DNA of 64,000 bases from Saussurea involucrata (taxonomy: Eukaryota; Streptophyta; Magnoliopsida; Asterales; Asteraceae). The notes beneath the pieces are model-generated. The model did no database searches, was not told where the DNA came from, and worked only from the letters and a program-made list of their open reading frames with translations. Each line of letters begins with the position of its first letter. Position 1 is the first letter of the stretch. A program made the position numbers and the translations under genes. Below are positions 35,246 to 45,967 of the stretch, one piece after another. The stretch covers positions 95,750,295 through 95,814,294 of the forward strand of contig CM066327.1 of assembly GCA_033807775.1 (NCBI GenBank). Reading direction: 5' to 3'.

Positions 35246-35701
35246 GTTAAGAAGGGTATCTGGTATCTCGATAGCGGATGCTCTAGACACATGACTGGAA
35301 AGAAAAGCCTGCTCGCTGAATACAAGGAAGAGAAGGGTCCCTCTGTGGCTTTCGGTGGAAATGGAAAAGGACACACCCGAGGGTATGGTGTACTTTCAAA
35401 TGGTACAACATCCTTCAGAAGAGTCGCATATGTTGAAGGGGTGAAGCATAATCTTCTGAGCATCGGTCAGCTTTGCGACATGGATAACAAAGTGATTTTC
35501 ACTAAGGAATCCTGCTTTGTCTCTGACAAAAAGAAGAAGATAGCTCTCAGCGGTTATGGTTTGGAAAATGTTTACGTTATAAACATGGACTCAACAACCA
35601 CTGAGAACTCCTGTTTCTTCTCAAAAGCATCTTCTGATGTTAACTGGCTATGGCACAAAAGGCTCTCACATCTCAACTTCAAAGCTGAATGTTACCGCTG
35701 A
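35240..35701 (+). pseudogene. pol: Element C protease with truncated integrase zinc region
   Basis: WYLDSGCSRHMTG protease motif near the start, then the GAG-pre-integrase region to WLWHKRLSHLNFKA. Coding similarity then stops and the frame ends at TGA 35699-35701. Sequence from about 35695 belongs to the third-ORF region in another frame. The DDE core, RT and RNase H are absent. In the full elements this segment is followed by about 2.7 kb of pol plus the spacer, so one large internal deletion explains the structure. Confidence 0.88.
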
Positions 35702-37160
35702 GTCCATCTCCACTGACTCTGGGGAAATGGACATCTTCAAAGCCCCTCAGGTTAAGTTCGAGCTGGATCAACTCGATTGGACTAAGGCCAACAACCTCTC
35801 AGCTCTTCTCGAGTTTCCTCCTCGGAAGCAAGTATCACATCTGGACGATGCTGTGAGTTTTCTAAAGAACAGCCCCATCTACACATCACTGACCATAACA
35901 CCTCCTGCCAGTCAGCGGCTCTTATCCCAGTTCTGGTACTCTACCAGACACACTGAGCTACCCTCTACCAAAGATCCATCCAAAACCATAGACTGCATAC
36001 TCAGCGATACTGAGTATGGCACCATCAAGATCACACCCGCCATAATCCGCAAAGCCCTAAACTTCCCAAATGCTACCAAAGAAAAACCCTTCATTCCATT
36101 CCCTGACCATAAAAAACATGCTGACAGAGAAGCAATCATTGCTTTCCTTGACGCAATGGGCTATATCTGGGATATTGGAAGGGACAAGAAGCCTGAGAAG
36201 AAACTGACGCTGATAAAGAAATCCAAGATGCCCAGTGAGATGAATTTCATCTTCGCTCACCTGATCAGCTGCATGACAGCAAAATCCGGATCTTCTGATC
36301 AAGCCGCCCAACCTCAGCAGTCCATGGGATACGCACTGCTGAAAGGTCTAAACATTGACTGGGCCTCCATTATTTATGATGATCTGATTCAACGTGTCGA
36401 TTCTTCCGCTGACAGACCAGCATGGGTTCCTTACCCACGATTCATCAGCGCCATCTTTCAATATGGCCTGAAGGACAGCTATCCTGAAGAGGGTGATCTG
36501 AAACTTTCTCAGATTGGCCCTAAGGTTCTCGACTTCAAGCCTGTCGCCAATGATGTACGTCTCTCTACTCTTCTCACTCTTCTAAATTCTCCGCTTTCTG
36601 TGGCTCCTTCAGCGACAATACCCATCGCTGATACCCCGGCCACAAAATCCTCTCCTTCTAAGAAAAGGAAACCCTCACACACCCAACTTGATTCCAAAAG
36701 GATCAAGAAAACCAAGGAGCAACCCCAGCAATTCCATGCTGAAGACTCCTCAGCTCATTCTGAAGAGCTGAAGGAAAGTTCCGTGGTACGCTCTGCCACA
36801 CCCGTGCAAGCCATCCCTCCAATCCAGACTTCGGCGTCTCTAAACGTTGAGGTTAGAAACTTGGAAACTACCCAACCTCCATCAGTCTCTCAAAAGACTG
36901 ATGAAGTGATTGTCAGCGATTCCAATGCTGAACTCAGAACCCGAACCCCAATCTTAACCTTCGCTTCTCCCTCCACTCACTTGGACACTCCTCCAGCGAA
37001 CACTGGAGATGCCATCATTCCCGAAGCCACCGCTGACGCTTCTCAACAAATGATGAAGAAATGACCTGCATAGATCACCATTCCTCACCGTACTTTCGAA
37101 GAGGATATGGAACATTATTCAGGAACTTGCAACTTTGACGAGTTCATCAATCCTCCTGGG

Positions 37161-37225
37161 GTACAAATCCCACCTTAAACACTGTAACTAAACCTGAAAC
37201 TTCTGAGCTTTTCTTTGTTCACAAG
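37161..37225 (+). other. Candidate 65-nt intron in element C third ORF
   Basis: It starts GTACAAATCC after GGG, contains GTAACTAAAC and a CTTTTCTTTGTTC tract, and ends CACAAG. Removal joins the two reading frames in phase (exon ends on a codon boundary; downstream TAC TTA TAT is in the coiled-coil frame). It is short even for plants, and two stops lie upstream of it, so this may be coincidence. Confidence 0.3.
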
Positions 37226-38350
37226 TACTTATATGTTACAGGTCCTAATTTGGGAGACATCAACGCCTCTCTGAAGTCCGTGGAAACAAAGCTGACCGGT
37301 CTCACCACCACACTCTCCAACAACTCAACAGCTGTAACAAACGCTGGAGAGAATTTGACAAAGCTGACAACGGTGGTGGAGAAGAAAGCTTCCACTGAAG
37401 ACATCAAGAGTCTTGATAAGACGCTCAGCGATTTTGCCAAGGTGCTCTCTAACATCTACACTGACTACACAAGCCTCAAAACATCAGTTTCGACCATGTC
37501 CAGCGAAGTAACAACGCTGAAGACATCGGTTGAAAAACTCGAGGGTGATATGTCAGAGGTCAAGACTGACTTAGGCTCTGTAAAGACCGACGTTGGTTCT
37601 ATGAAGACGATGATCGAGACGCTGGTAAACAAGGCAAATAGTCCAGCTCCTGCTCCTGCCCCTGTCCCTATTTTGGAATCTTTCACAGAGGAGGATCGCA
37701 CAGAGCTGAAGAAAATCACGCCTGCTATTTCTGGCCTAGAAGACAGAATAGCAAAGCTTGAAGGTCGTGTGAAAATCTCTGGCCCAGATGACAGAGATAA
37801 CACCAATGCTGAGTCTGCCCATTCCTCTCCCAGTCATCATGAGAAAGAGGGGGAGAAGAGCGCTGAACATACCAGGGAGAAGAGCGCTGAAAATCTTGAG
37901 AAAAGCGCTGAAGATCTGAACAAAAGCGCTGAAGACCTTTCCCATGATGAATCTATCAGGGGTGAGAGGAATGAAGATCTGACCGCTGGACCTCAGGGAG
38001 ATGAAAACCCTGAGGGAACCGAGAAGCTCGCCTCTGTATCTGAGGGGGAGCAACTCGAAGAAGATGCTGAGGAATCCGAAGCAGAAGAAGAAGAAGAAGA
38101 CATCTACATCCCTGAAGATGAACCATCCTCCTCTCCAAGGAAGGATGATGATGATGATGAAGATGACGATGATTTCTTTATCGTCAAACCTGCCCCAAGG
38201 ATCAAAGCTCTTAAAGGAATCTCAATAAAAGAACCATCAGGGGAGAAGACAAAGACAAAGCCCTCAGCCTCTGGCGCTGAGAAAAGCAAAGACAAAGGCC
38301 TCGCTGAAGATGAAAATCTGGCGATCTTGTTTGAAAAGCCGGTTTGTCAG

Positions 38351-38491
38351 GTACACTAAAACTTTACTTATTCCTTCCCTGAACTTCTCAATACTCAATC
38401 AGTTCTCTACACATCCACATTCTTTTTCTATCTTTTCTACCCAAGTTCTTCTACCCAGTTCTTATCTGTAAGATCGCTGCGTTTCAGCTAG
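38351..38491 (+). other. Candidate 141-nt intron in element C third ORF
   Basis: It starts GTACACTAAAAC directly after CAG, has a long T/C-rich body, and ends TTTCAGCTAG. Using the final AG (38490-38491) it is phase 0 on both sides and joins the frame ending GTT TGT CAG to TCC TCT CCC. The stronger TTTCAG four bases earlier would shift the frame. In-frame stops inside it explain why the two halves look separate. Confidence 0.4.
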
Positions 38492-39621
38492 TCCTCTCCC
38501 CTGTTTGAGGATGTCGCTGAAGGTTCTACTATTGCGACTTCACAAATAAAGCCAGCTGCTGCTGATGAAATAATCCCAGTCTTGGTTTTGATCTCTGAGA
38601 CTGATGAACCAGAAGAACAACCTCTCTCGCACAATAAGAGACCTTCCTCAGCTCCTCAAAGGCTGAGTGAAGAGGATCAAAAGAGAAGAGAAGAAATAAT
38701 AAAGCGATTCGAGGATCAGCAAATCATTCTAAGGCCTGATCAACTGCCTTCAGTTCCTCCCAAGTTCAGAATTTCAAAAGCTGAATACCAGGAACACCTT
38801 AGAGCTGAACGCCTCATTGCTGAAAGGAAGGAAGCTGAAGAGAAAGACAGAGAATACGCCATCAAGCTCACTCAAGAATCTGTCAAAGACCCCAAGCTGA
38901 AGCGTGTTCCCATTCAAATCCAACGAAAGTTGTGGGAAGAAGCCCAGAAGATCGTGGAAAAGAAAACTGAAGTTTCTCAGACCACCCTGATCTGGTGTAA
39001 AGAGAAAATTCACTTCAGATATCGTCCAGCGAAGATCAACAAGGTATTCATCTCTGGAAGAACCTCTATCGGAGTACCTATTGTTGACATCAAACTGTTC
39101 AGAGAAGATGGCAAATCTGAAACCTTTCGCGCTGACACTGTAAAAAGGTATGGTCTCTCTGAATGGCTGGAGATGAGGTTAGCTATCCAAGGAAGAAACG
39201 TCAAGATTCAAACTCAGGACCTGTCATACGAAATGAAACTGGAATTGGTTTCTCTCGCGCTGAAGTGCTTGGTCCTGATCCTGATCTATCTGCCCTTGAC
39301 ATCTCTTTGCCACCATGTGAACTTTTCGTCCCTGGTAAAGTCATCAGTAATCCTTATGGAATATTCTTTCTGGACTATGATAGACGTAAATGCTTTCAAC
39401 GGATCGCTGAGCTTCCAATCACTCCAATCGAACAACTCAGAGATCTCATATACTGGTGTGACTTCAGAAAGGACATTTAGGCACGACACCTAAAACCCTT
39501 GATTTTTCAAGAAGCGCTGAACAAAAGAAAACGAGGTGTAACGGTTCCTGACTGGATGATCCTCACTGAAAAGACGACCTTTGATGAACTTCTCATTAAG
39601 GAAGAACCTTTTGAAAACTGA

Positions 39622-39887
39622 TATAATCTCCTTTTTCTCTATTGTATCAGTTATCCTTCTGTACTTGTAATTTTTTTCGCTTGTACTTGTAATCTTTCTG
39701 TTCTTCATTGTAACCTGATTCAAAGATTTAAAGAAAGATTTCAGCGAATGTACTTTACTCCATCAGTACTGAAAAGATCCCAGAAAACAGTAAAAGGGAC
39801 AAATATTTTATGAGTTCTTTTTATCCTTATGTTTTCATTAAATAGCAATTTTCTTTGTTGCTATGTCATAATCAAATAGGGGGAGAT
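39622..39887 (+). other. Element C 3' untranslated spacer and polypurine tract
   Basis: AT-rich spacer ending ATAGGGGGAGAT in front of the truncated 3' LTR. Only one AGGGGGAG motif is present here. Confidence 0.75.
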
Positions 39888-40065
39888 TGTTGATCCAAAC
39901 CCTCAGTGATTTGATAATGACCCTCTCTTAAATACTTAGTGAAAATTGTAAGTAAACAATATGTATCAGAGTTTCACTATCGCTGATAAGTACTAAGATC
40001 TTACAGTACCGCTGATAGGAACTCTCGCTCTTTAAATTAAACATTCAGCGAACACTGTTCCCCAT
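39888..40065 (+). repeat. Element C 3' LTR, truncated
   Basis: It matches the first ~178 bp of the 5' LTR with no difference that I notice up to CACTGTTC. After one mismatch and CCATA the sequences part completely. The remaining ~790 bp are missing. Confidence 0.88.
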
Positions 40066-40210
40066 AGTTGAAGAAGATTGACTTTACATTGTGAAAGACA
40101 AAGATGTTTTCGAATCACTCATATATGGATTCGGTTTGCTTAAAGTTGAAGGTTTCGGATCATGTGAAGTCTGAAATGTTGCTTACACCTAAAAGTTCAA
40201 CAATGGGGAT

Positions 40211-40630
40211 GGTTTCACATCTCTCTATTCCTATCTCAAATGGTTTCGGATTCCATTTATTTAGATTTGGCATGGTTTCGCATCCTTCATGATACGAATT
40301 CTCATGGTTTCGGACCCTACCTGATTTGAAATTCGTTGATTTCGTACTTGCCTTGATCCGGATTCCTTGATTTCGCAGTCTACTTGATTCGAATCCCATG
40401 GTTTCGAACCCTTATTGATTCAAATCCCCATAATTTCGCACCCTTCTACATCCGGATTCCATGGTTTCGTATCCAACTTGATACGAAACGGATGGTTTCG
40501 AACCCTCTTGAATCCGAATCCTTATGGTTTCACATCCTTCTTGGTCCGAGATCTGATGGTTTCGCATTCTACTGATCCAAATTCTCTTGATTTCAGATCT
40601 GTCTACTTCCAAATTGATGGTTTCGGATCC
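40211..40630 (+). repeat. 31-32 bp degenerate minisatellite of GGTTTCG units, 14 copies
   Basis: GGTTTCG or a one-base variant (GATTTCG, GGTTTCA, AATTTCG) starts at 40211, 40242, 40274, 40306, 40338, 40369, 40400, 40432, 40463, 40494, 40526, 40558, 40589 and 40619, always 30-32 bp apart. Units often pair with GATACGAA, the complement of the word. No coding function. Confidence 0.88.
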
Positions 40631-40848
40631 TTTTAATATGAGAAAATTAATATGAGAACTAAGGTTCTTGCATCAAGAAGGATACGATAAGTTACTGTTT
40701 ATCAAAGACTGATAAAGCTGCAAAGATCTGTTTTTCATGTACAAGACTTGAAGATGGTTTGATAGAGTGTCTGTTTGAGAAGATTGACTTTACAAAGAGC
40801 TGAAGACTACTGTCATATTTTTTAAATCTTGAATCCAAAGGGGGAGAT

Positions 40849-41070
40849 TGTTAGAGCATTATTGTATTCAAGATTTACTGTAAAGTCAATGTACTGCATT
40901 AGTCCATGTTGTATTGCTTTGCCTTTATACCTTGTATGTTATGGGTATAAATAGGCTTCTCTAGTTCATTTGTATGTAACAATATAGAACACTTGTAGCA
41001 TTTGTCATTTTGTACTTTGAAGTCAATATATGGATGACACATTTGCTCTCTAGATTCTCTTAACATTACA
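40849..41070 (+). repeat. Element X 3' LTR (right end uncertain)
   Basis: It starts TGTTAGAGCA after the polypurine tract. TATAAATA lies at 40946-40953. It ends near ATTACA (41070), where gag-like coding begins without a primer site. At 222 bp it is short for this group, so the right side may be truncated. Confidence 0.6.
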
Positions 41071-42532
41071 TTGCTAAATTCTAGGTTTATCAGAAGGGTT
41101 AAAGGAAACTCTTAAAACAGAAGAACCTAAATCTAAAAGTGAAGGTTTGAAGCAAACTTTTAAAAAGGAAATTCCTCCAATATCACAAATTTTTGTTAAA
41201 CCTAGTAATGAAAGATTGAAGCAAACTTTCAAAAAGGAAATACCTCCAATATCACAAACGTTTGTTAAATCAAACAATGAAAGTTTGAAGCAATCTTTTG
41301 TTAAAACTGATGAGCCTGAATCTATTAAGACTGAATCTTGTGATGAAATGGAGTCAAATATTAAATCAGATTCTAACAAAAAGGAGTTTGTTCAAGAAAC
41401 CTCTTCTGAATCTCCTGATTTGAATTCTGCTTTACTTAAAAATGTTGATTTAGAAAATCAAATTTCTAAATTACAATTAAACTTTGAAAAATTAGAGGAT
41501 GATTATGAGAATATTGGGATAGATCTTGATCACAGTCAATAAGTCAATCTTGATCTTAAGAGTGAGATTCGACGAATTGAATCCCAATTATTCGAGTTAT
41601 CAAATTCTAAGGCTTCAAAACCTTGTGAAAAATGTTCAAAACAAACTGAATTCAAAGATCAGGATAAATCTTCGAGTCCGATTGATTTTGGTGCAAAGGG
41701 TTCTTTTGATAAAGCTAAACTTCTTGAAGAAAAGAAAGTACTTCAATTGAGATGCATAAAATTTCAAAACAAGTTTCTGACTTTGAGAAAGTTTTATTTC
41801 TTGAAAAAGAGATGCTAGAAAAAGAAAGAGCTGTTTTTGAAAGTGAAAGAAAATCTTTTGAAGGAAAAAATACTGGGTTTTCATCAAATGTATCTAATTT
41901 GGAAACATAACTTGATTTGAAATGAAAAGAGAAAGGAGAATCATCTGAAACCAAATCTGATTCTTGTTCAAATGATTCTTCTAGCTCTAAGAATTCTAAC
42001 AGTTCTTCTTCTTCTTCAGAAATGGATGAAGAAAAGTTCATGGATTTGAAGGAGAGTGTTACAAATAGCAAGAATAGGAGTACCGATGATAAGAAATGTT
42101 GTTCTTTGAATAAAAATTGTATACATTCTTGTAATGTTTGCAATGCTTGTGGCAATAAAAATTCCGCAATTTCAGATTCAAAATTGTTGACACAAGCTAA
42201 AAGAAGAATACATTGTGCTTATTGTTGGGACAACTATTTCAAGCTGAATAAAAATGCTCCTAAGAACAAAAAGTCTAATACTTCACATTCTTTAAAAGCT
42301 TCAGCTAATAAATTTGCAAGAATGTTCGGTTTCAAAACAAACAAAAAGAATAAAAAGAAGGAAACAAAATCAGTTGAGGTGAATATGGTTTGGAAATGGT
42401 TTCCTAAAGGTCAAGAAAACAAACCAAATTCACAAAATGAGCTCACTTTTAAAGGAAAAATTAAGGGTTTATCAACTGATCCGTACTAACAAGAAAGGAT
42501 CCAAACAGATATGGGTACCTAAGATAAGGTAA
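41071..42532 (+). pseudogene. gag: Element D Gag, C-terminal part, several lesions
   Basis: No 5' LTR, primer site or UBN2 region is present; the coding sequence starts mid-gag. It includes a 69-bp tandem duplication (about 41139-41276) coding for a 23-residue unit with LKQTFKKEIPPISQ, then a coiled coil whose SKQVSDFEKVLFLEK block matches the fragment at 1-703. TAA at 41540, a frame change at about 41747, TAA near 41908 and a further shift near 42489 break it. A Cys-rich segment (CCSLNKNC, CNVCNACG, HCAYCWD) precedes the end, which is the WVPK signature with TAA at 42530-42532. Clearly dead. Confidence 0.8.
41139..41276 (+). repeat. 69-bp coding tandem duplication in D gag
   Basis: Two adjacent 23-codon units differ at a few bases (41139-41207 and 41208-41276), followed by a degenerate third start (GAAAGTTTGAAGCAA). 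It preserves frame. Confidence 0.75.
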
Positions 42533-42545
42533 TTTACTTTTACAG
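42515..42545 (+). promoter_or_regulatory. Gag-pol junction of D
   Basis: GGGTACCTAAG, GGTAATTTAC and TTTTACAG precede the protease frame. It is 31 nt. The pattern persists in an otherwise decayed copy. Confidence 0.4.
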
Positions 42546-45500
42546 GACCGTCATGTGTGGGTCATTGATTCGGGAGCTTCTAGACACATGACGGGGTACA
42601 AGCACCTACTTCATGATTTTATTGTACATCCTGGCGGATCGGTGGGTTTTGGCAACGACTCGAAAGGTCACGTTCGAGGCTACGGAACGTTGAAGAATGA
42701 CTCGATGCAAATTGAAAAGATCTTGTATGTTGAAGGTTTAGGGCATAATCTTTTCAGCATAAGTCAATTTTGCGACAAGGATTGTAAGGTAATATTTGAT
42801 AAAGAGTTCTGCTATGTTGTGGATGTAAAATGGTCAGAAATCTTTAGAGCGAAATGATGCGGCGATCTATATATGACAGATTTTGCGACTCTTGTTGCTT
42901 CCAATCAAGTTTGCCTTGTATCAAAAGCCTCTCAAGATGAATGATGGTTGTGGCATAGAAGACTATCGCATCAAAACTTTAGAAGCATCAACAAGCTCAG
43001 AATTGATGGATTAGTTTCCGGGCTTCCAGAACTGAAGATTGACAAAGTTTCTATCTGTCCGGCGTGTGAAATGGGAAAGATGAAACACGTCTCGCACAAG
43101 TCCAAAACTTTGTCTAACTGCAACAACGCCTTGGAATTAATCCACATGGATCTTTGTGGCCCGATGAGGACTCAATCGATGGGAGGAAAGAAGTATATAT
43201 TAGTGATGATTGATGAGTACTCGCGCTACACTTGGCTGGATTTCCTACGACTCAAATCTGAAGCACCTGAGCAGATTATCAAGTTCATTAAAAAGATTCA
43301 AATCCTTCTACAACGTCTAGTTCAAAAGATAAGGAGTGACAATGGGACTGAATTCAAGAATGCAACTCTACAATCGTTTCTTGAATCTGTTGGCATTTCT
43401 CACAATTTTTCTGCACCAATTACTCCACAACAGAATGGAGTGGTTGAAAGAAAGAATCGGACTCTTGTAGAAGCTGCTCGGACGATGCTTGCCTATTCGG
43501 GTCTTCCACCAAGTTTGTGGGCTGAAGCGGTTTCCACAGCTTGCTTTACTCAAAACAGGACAATTATTAACAAACGTCTTAATAAAACTGCATATGAAAT
43601 AATCAAAAATCGCAATCCTAACATCAAGTTTTTGCGTGTTTTTGGATGTAGATGCTTTGTCCTAAAAGATCGTGAACATCTTGCGAAGTTCCAATTCAAG
43701 GCTGATGAGGGAATCTTTATTGGCTATTCCTTGAATTCAAAAGCATACCGGATCTACAATTATCGTAAAAAAAGTCATCGAAAGCATCAACGTTACGTTT
43801 GACGAGAGTGTGACTTTGACTTCTGGACAACACGGTTCAGAACTTGGACAAAAATTTGAAGTTTCTACAAAAAAAAGGAGTAGAACCTGTGCCAAAACAG
43901 TTTTCTAATTCTGTATTAAATACTAATAATACTAAAGAGTTAGACTTGTTATTTCATGATGCGTTTATGGAATATTGTGCAGATATGGAACCACCTATCA
44001 CTTCCGTGAATTCATCTCCACAACAGACGAGTGTCAATATCTCCGGTCCATCTGAAGACGTCGGTGCTAGTACTTCTAGTGCAACTAACGAGACTCCGAG
44101 TGAACCTACAACTAATCCAGTTTCTGAACCTGAAATTCAACCTGAAGTTCCGGTTTCAGTGAACACATCATCGAAGGTTTCTACACCTGAAATACAACAA
44201 CCTGAAGTTCAAATACCACAACCGACACATATATCTTCAGCTGAATCAACCGAAGAGATTCTTGCAGTATTGGATGAGAATGATTCTACGAACACTCGTG
44301 CAGAAATTCCAACACTCCCGAGTACACATAAATGGACAAGAGCACATCCTCCAGCGGATATTATTGGTGACATCAATGATGGTGTGAAGACACGATCTGC
44401 GACTACAAACGAATGTTTGTATGTTAACTTTCTAAGCACGTTAGAACCCAAGAAAGCATCTGATGCTTTACAAGATCCAGATTGGATAAACGCCATGCAA
44501 GAAGAGTTAAACGAGTTTAAGCGCAACGAGGTTTGGCATTTGGTGAAGCGTCCTAAGGACAAGACCATTGTTGGAACTAAATGGGTCTTTAGGAACAAGA
44601 AAGACGAAGCAGGGATTATAGTCAGAAACAAAGCAAGACTGGTTGCAAAAGGGTATAATCAACAAGAAGGAATAGATTATGATGAAACCTACGCACCAGT
44701 AGCAAGGATTGAAGCCATCGGAATTTTTCTTGCATATGCCGCACATAAGAGCATGAAGGTTTTCCAAATGGACGTCAAATCTGCTTTTCTGAATGGAATC
44801 CTTCATGAAGAGGTATATGTAAGTCAACCTGAGGGTTTTGTAGATCCAAAATATCCAAACCATGTCTGTGTTTTAGACAAAGCACTCTACGGTCTGAAAC
44901 AAGCTCCGAGGGCATGGTATGAGACTCTGACTATTCATCTGCTTAATTCTGGATACACCAAAGGTACAATAGATACCACACTTTTTCTCAAAAAGAAAGG
45001 TAAAGATTTAATGCTAGTACAAATATATGTTGATGACATAATTTTTGGCTCTACTAATCTTGATATGTGTAAAGATTTTGAAGAGGTGATGAAAATCCGT
45101 TTTCAAATGAGTATGATGGGAGAGCTAAAAAATTTCCTTGTACTCCAAGTGACACAGTCAAATGAAGGCATATTCATTAATCAATCAAAATATATAAATG
45201 ATATGCTTAAGAAATTTGATTTAAATTCCTCTTCCATCAAGAAAACACCAGTGGCTACCGGTAGGCTTTTGGACGCTGATTTATCTGGTAATTCAGTCGA
45301 TCAAAAGTTATACCGTGGCATGATTGGATCTTTACTATATCTAACGGCGAGTAGACCAGATATTTTGTTTGCAACATCTTTTTGTGCACGTTTTCAAGCT
45401 AACCCGAAGGAATCTCACCTTGCGGCTATTAAGCGAATCCTTAGATATCTCAAAGGCACAAGAAATTTGGGCCTTTGGTATCCTAAGGATTCAGGGTTTG

Positions 45501-45964
45501 AGCTAACTGCTTACACAGATGCAGATCATGCGGGTAATAGGATGGACAGGAAAAGCACATCTGCTGCTTGTCAGTTTTTGGGAGATAAACTTGTAAGTTG
45601 GTCGTCATAGAAGCAAAAATGTGTGTCAACTTCTACGGCGGAAGCAGAATATGTGGCCGCCGTTAGCTGTTGCTCACAAGTAATTTGGATGAAGACACAG
45701 GTTAAGGATTACAGCTACATCATCAACATGATCCCAATTTATTGCGACTCCAAAAGCGCAATTGCAATAACTGAAAATCCTGTTCAGCACTCCAAAACGA
45801 AGCACATCGATGTCAGGTACCATTTTATTAAAGACCATGTTGAGAAGGGAACTATTGAAATGCATTTCGTGCCGACAGAACTAGAGCTTGCTGATCTTCT
45901 TACAAAACCTTTGGATGAAAAAAGGTTCAATTTCTTAATCAGCAAACTAGGAATGTTGAACACT
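42546..45964 (+). pseudogene. pol: Element D Pol (PR-IN-RT-RNase H), two frameshifts and three nonsense codons
   Basis: Protease WVIDSGASRHMTG; WLWHRRLSHQNF and CPACEMGK zinc region; integrase HMDLCGP, RSDNGTEF and VVERKNRT intact; RT YVDDIIFGS at 45026; RNase H with YTDADHAG and STAEAEYVA. Lesions: TGA 42855-42857, TGA 42942-42944, a +1 shift in a seven-A run (43767-43773), a second +1 shift in an eight-A run (about 43871-43878), and TAG 45608-45610. RT residues also deviate: FLGLQV reads FLVLQV. It ends LGMLNT then TAG. This is the most decayed pol in the window. Confidence 0.92.
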
Positions 45965-45967
45965 TAG

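Larger units (their letters stand above)
35727..39621 (+). pseudogene. Element C third ORF, multi-part, possibly spliced
   Basis: ATG at 35727 is the likely start (an in-frame extension upstream is deletion-junction sequence). The N-terminal block (SQFWYSTR, AKSGSSDQAA, VPYPRFISAIF) aligns with A and B. That frame meets TGA 37062 and TAG 37071. A second part in another frame (37226-38350) is a coiled coil of SVETKLTGL type, followed by repeated KSAE units (37860-37945) and an acidic stretch. The third part (38492 onward) has the conserved C-terminal block VDIKLFREDGK...FRADTV, a frameshift at about 39255 and TAG 39478, with the frame open to TGA 39619-39621. Two GT-AG gaps join the parts in phase (separate entries). 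Function unknown; no membrane segments. Confidence 0.72.
31801..40065 (+). mobile_element. Element C: deletion derivative of a Sirevirus-type element (no IN, RT or RNase H)
   Basis: The 5' LTR is 31801-32765. The internal region carries gag, protease plus the beginning of the GAG-pre-integrase region, and a full-length third ORF. The 3' LTR starts at 39888 after a polypurine tract but is cut after about 178 bp, at about 40065. The rest of pol (about 2.7 kb) is missing at a junction near 35690. The candidate target sequence is GAAAT at 31796-31800; the right copy is lost with the LTR end. The family word is CAGCG/CGCTGA. It would need enzymes in trans. Confidence 0.88.
40066..41070 (+). mobile_element. 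Element X: 3' remnant (spacer, polypurine tract, LTR) of a D-family element
   Basis: Non-coding sequence rich in GGTTTCG words is followed by AAAGGGGGAGAT (40837-40848) and then TGTTAGAGCATT, an LTR start. It shares its repeat word with the post-pol spacer of D, so it is probably the same family. The 5' part is lost at the junction with C's cut LTR. No target duplication can be tested. Confidence 0.7.

Noticed and set aside
40069..40800. 16-bp direct repeat AGAAGATTGACTTTAC at about 40071 and 40777 as a target duplication
   Set aside because: No TG...CA or poly-A structure lies between the copies; probably spacer repetition in X.
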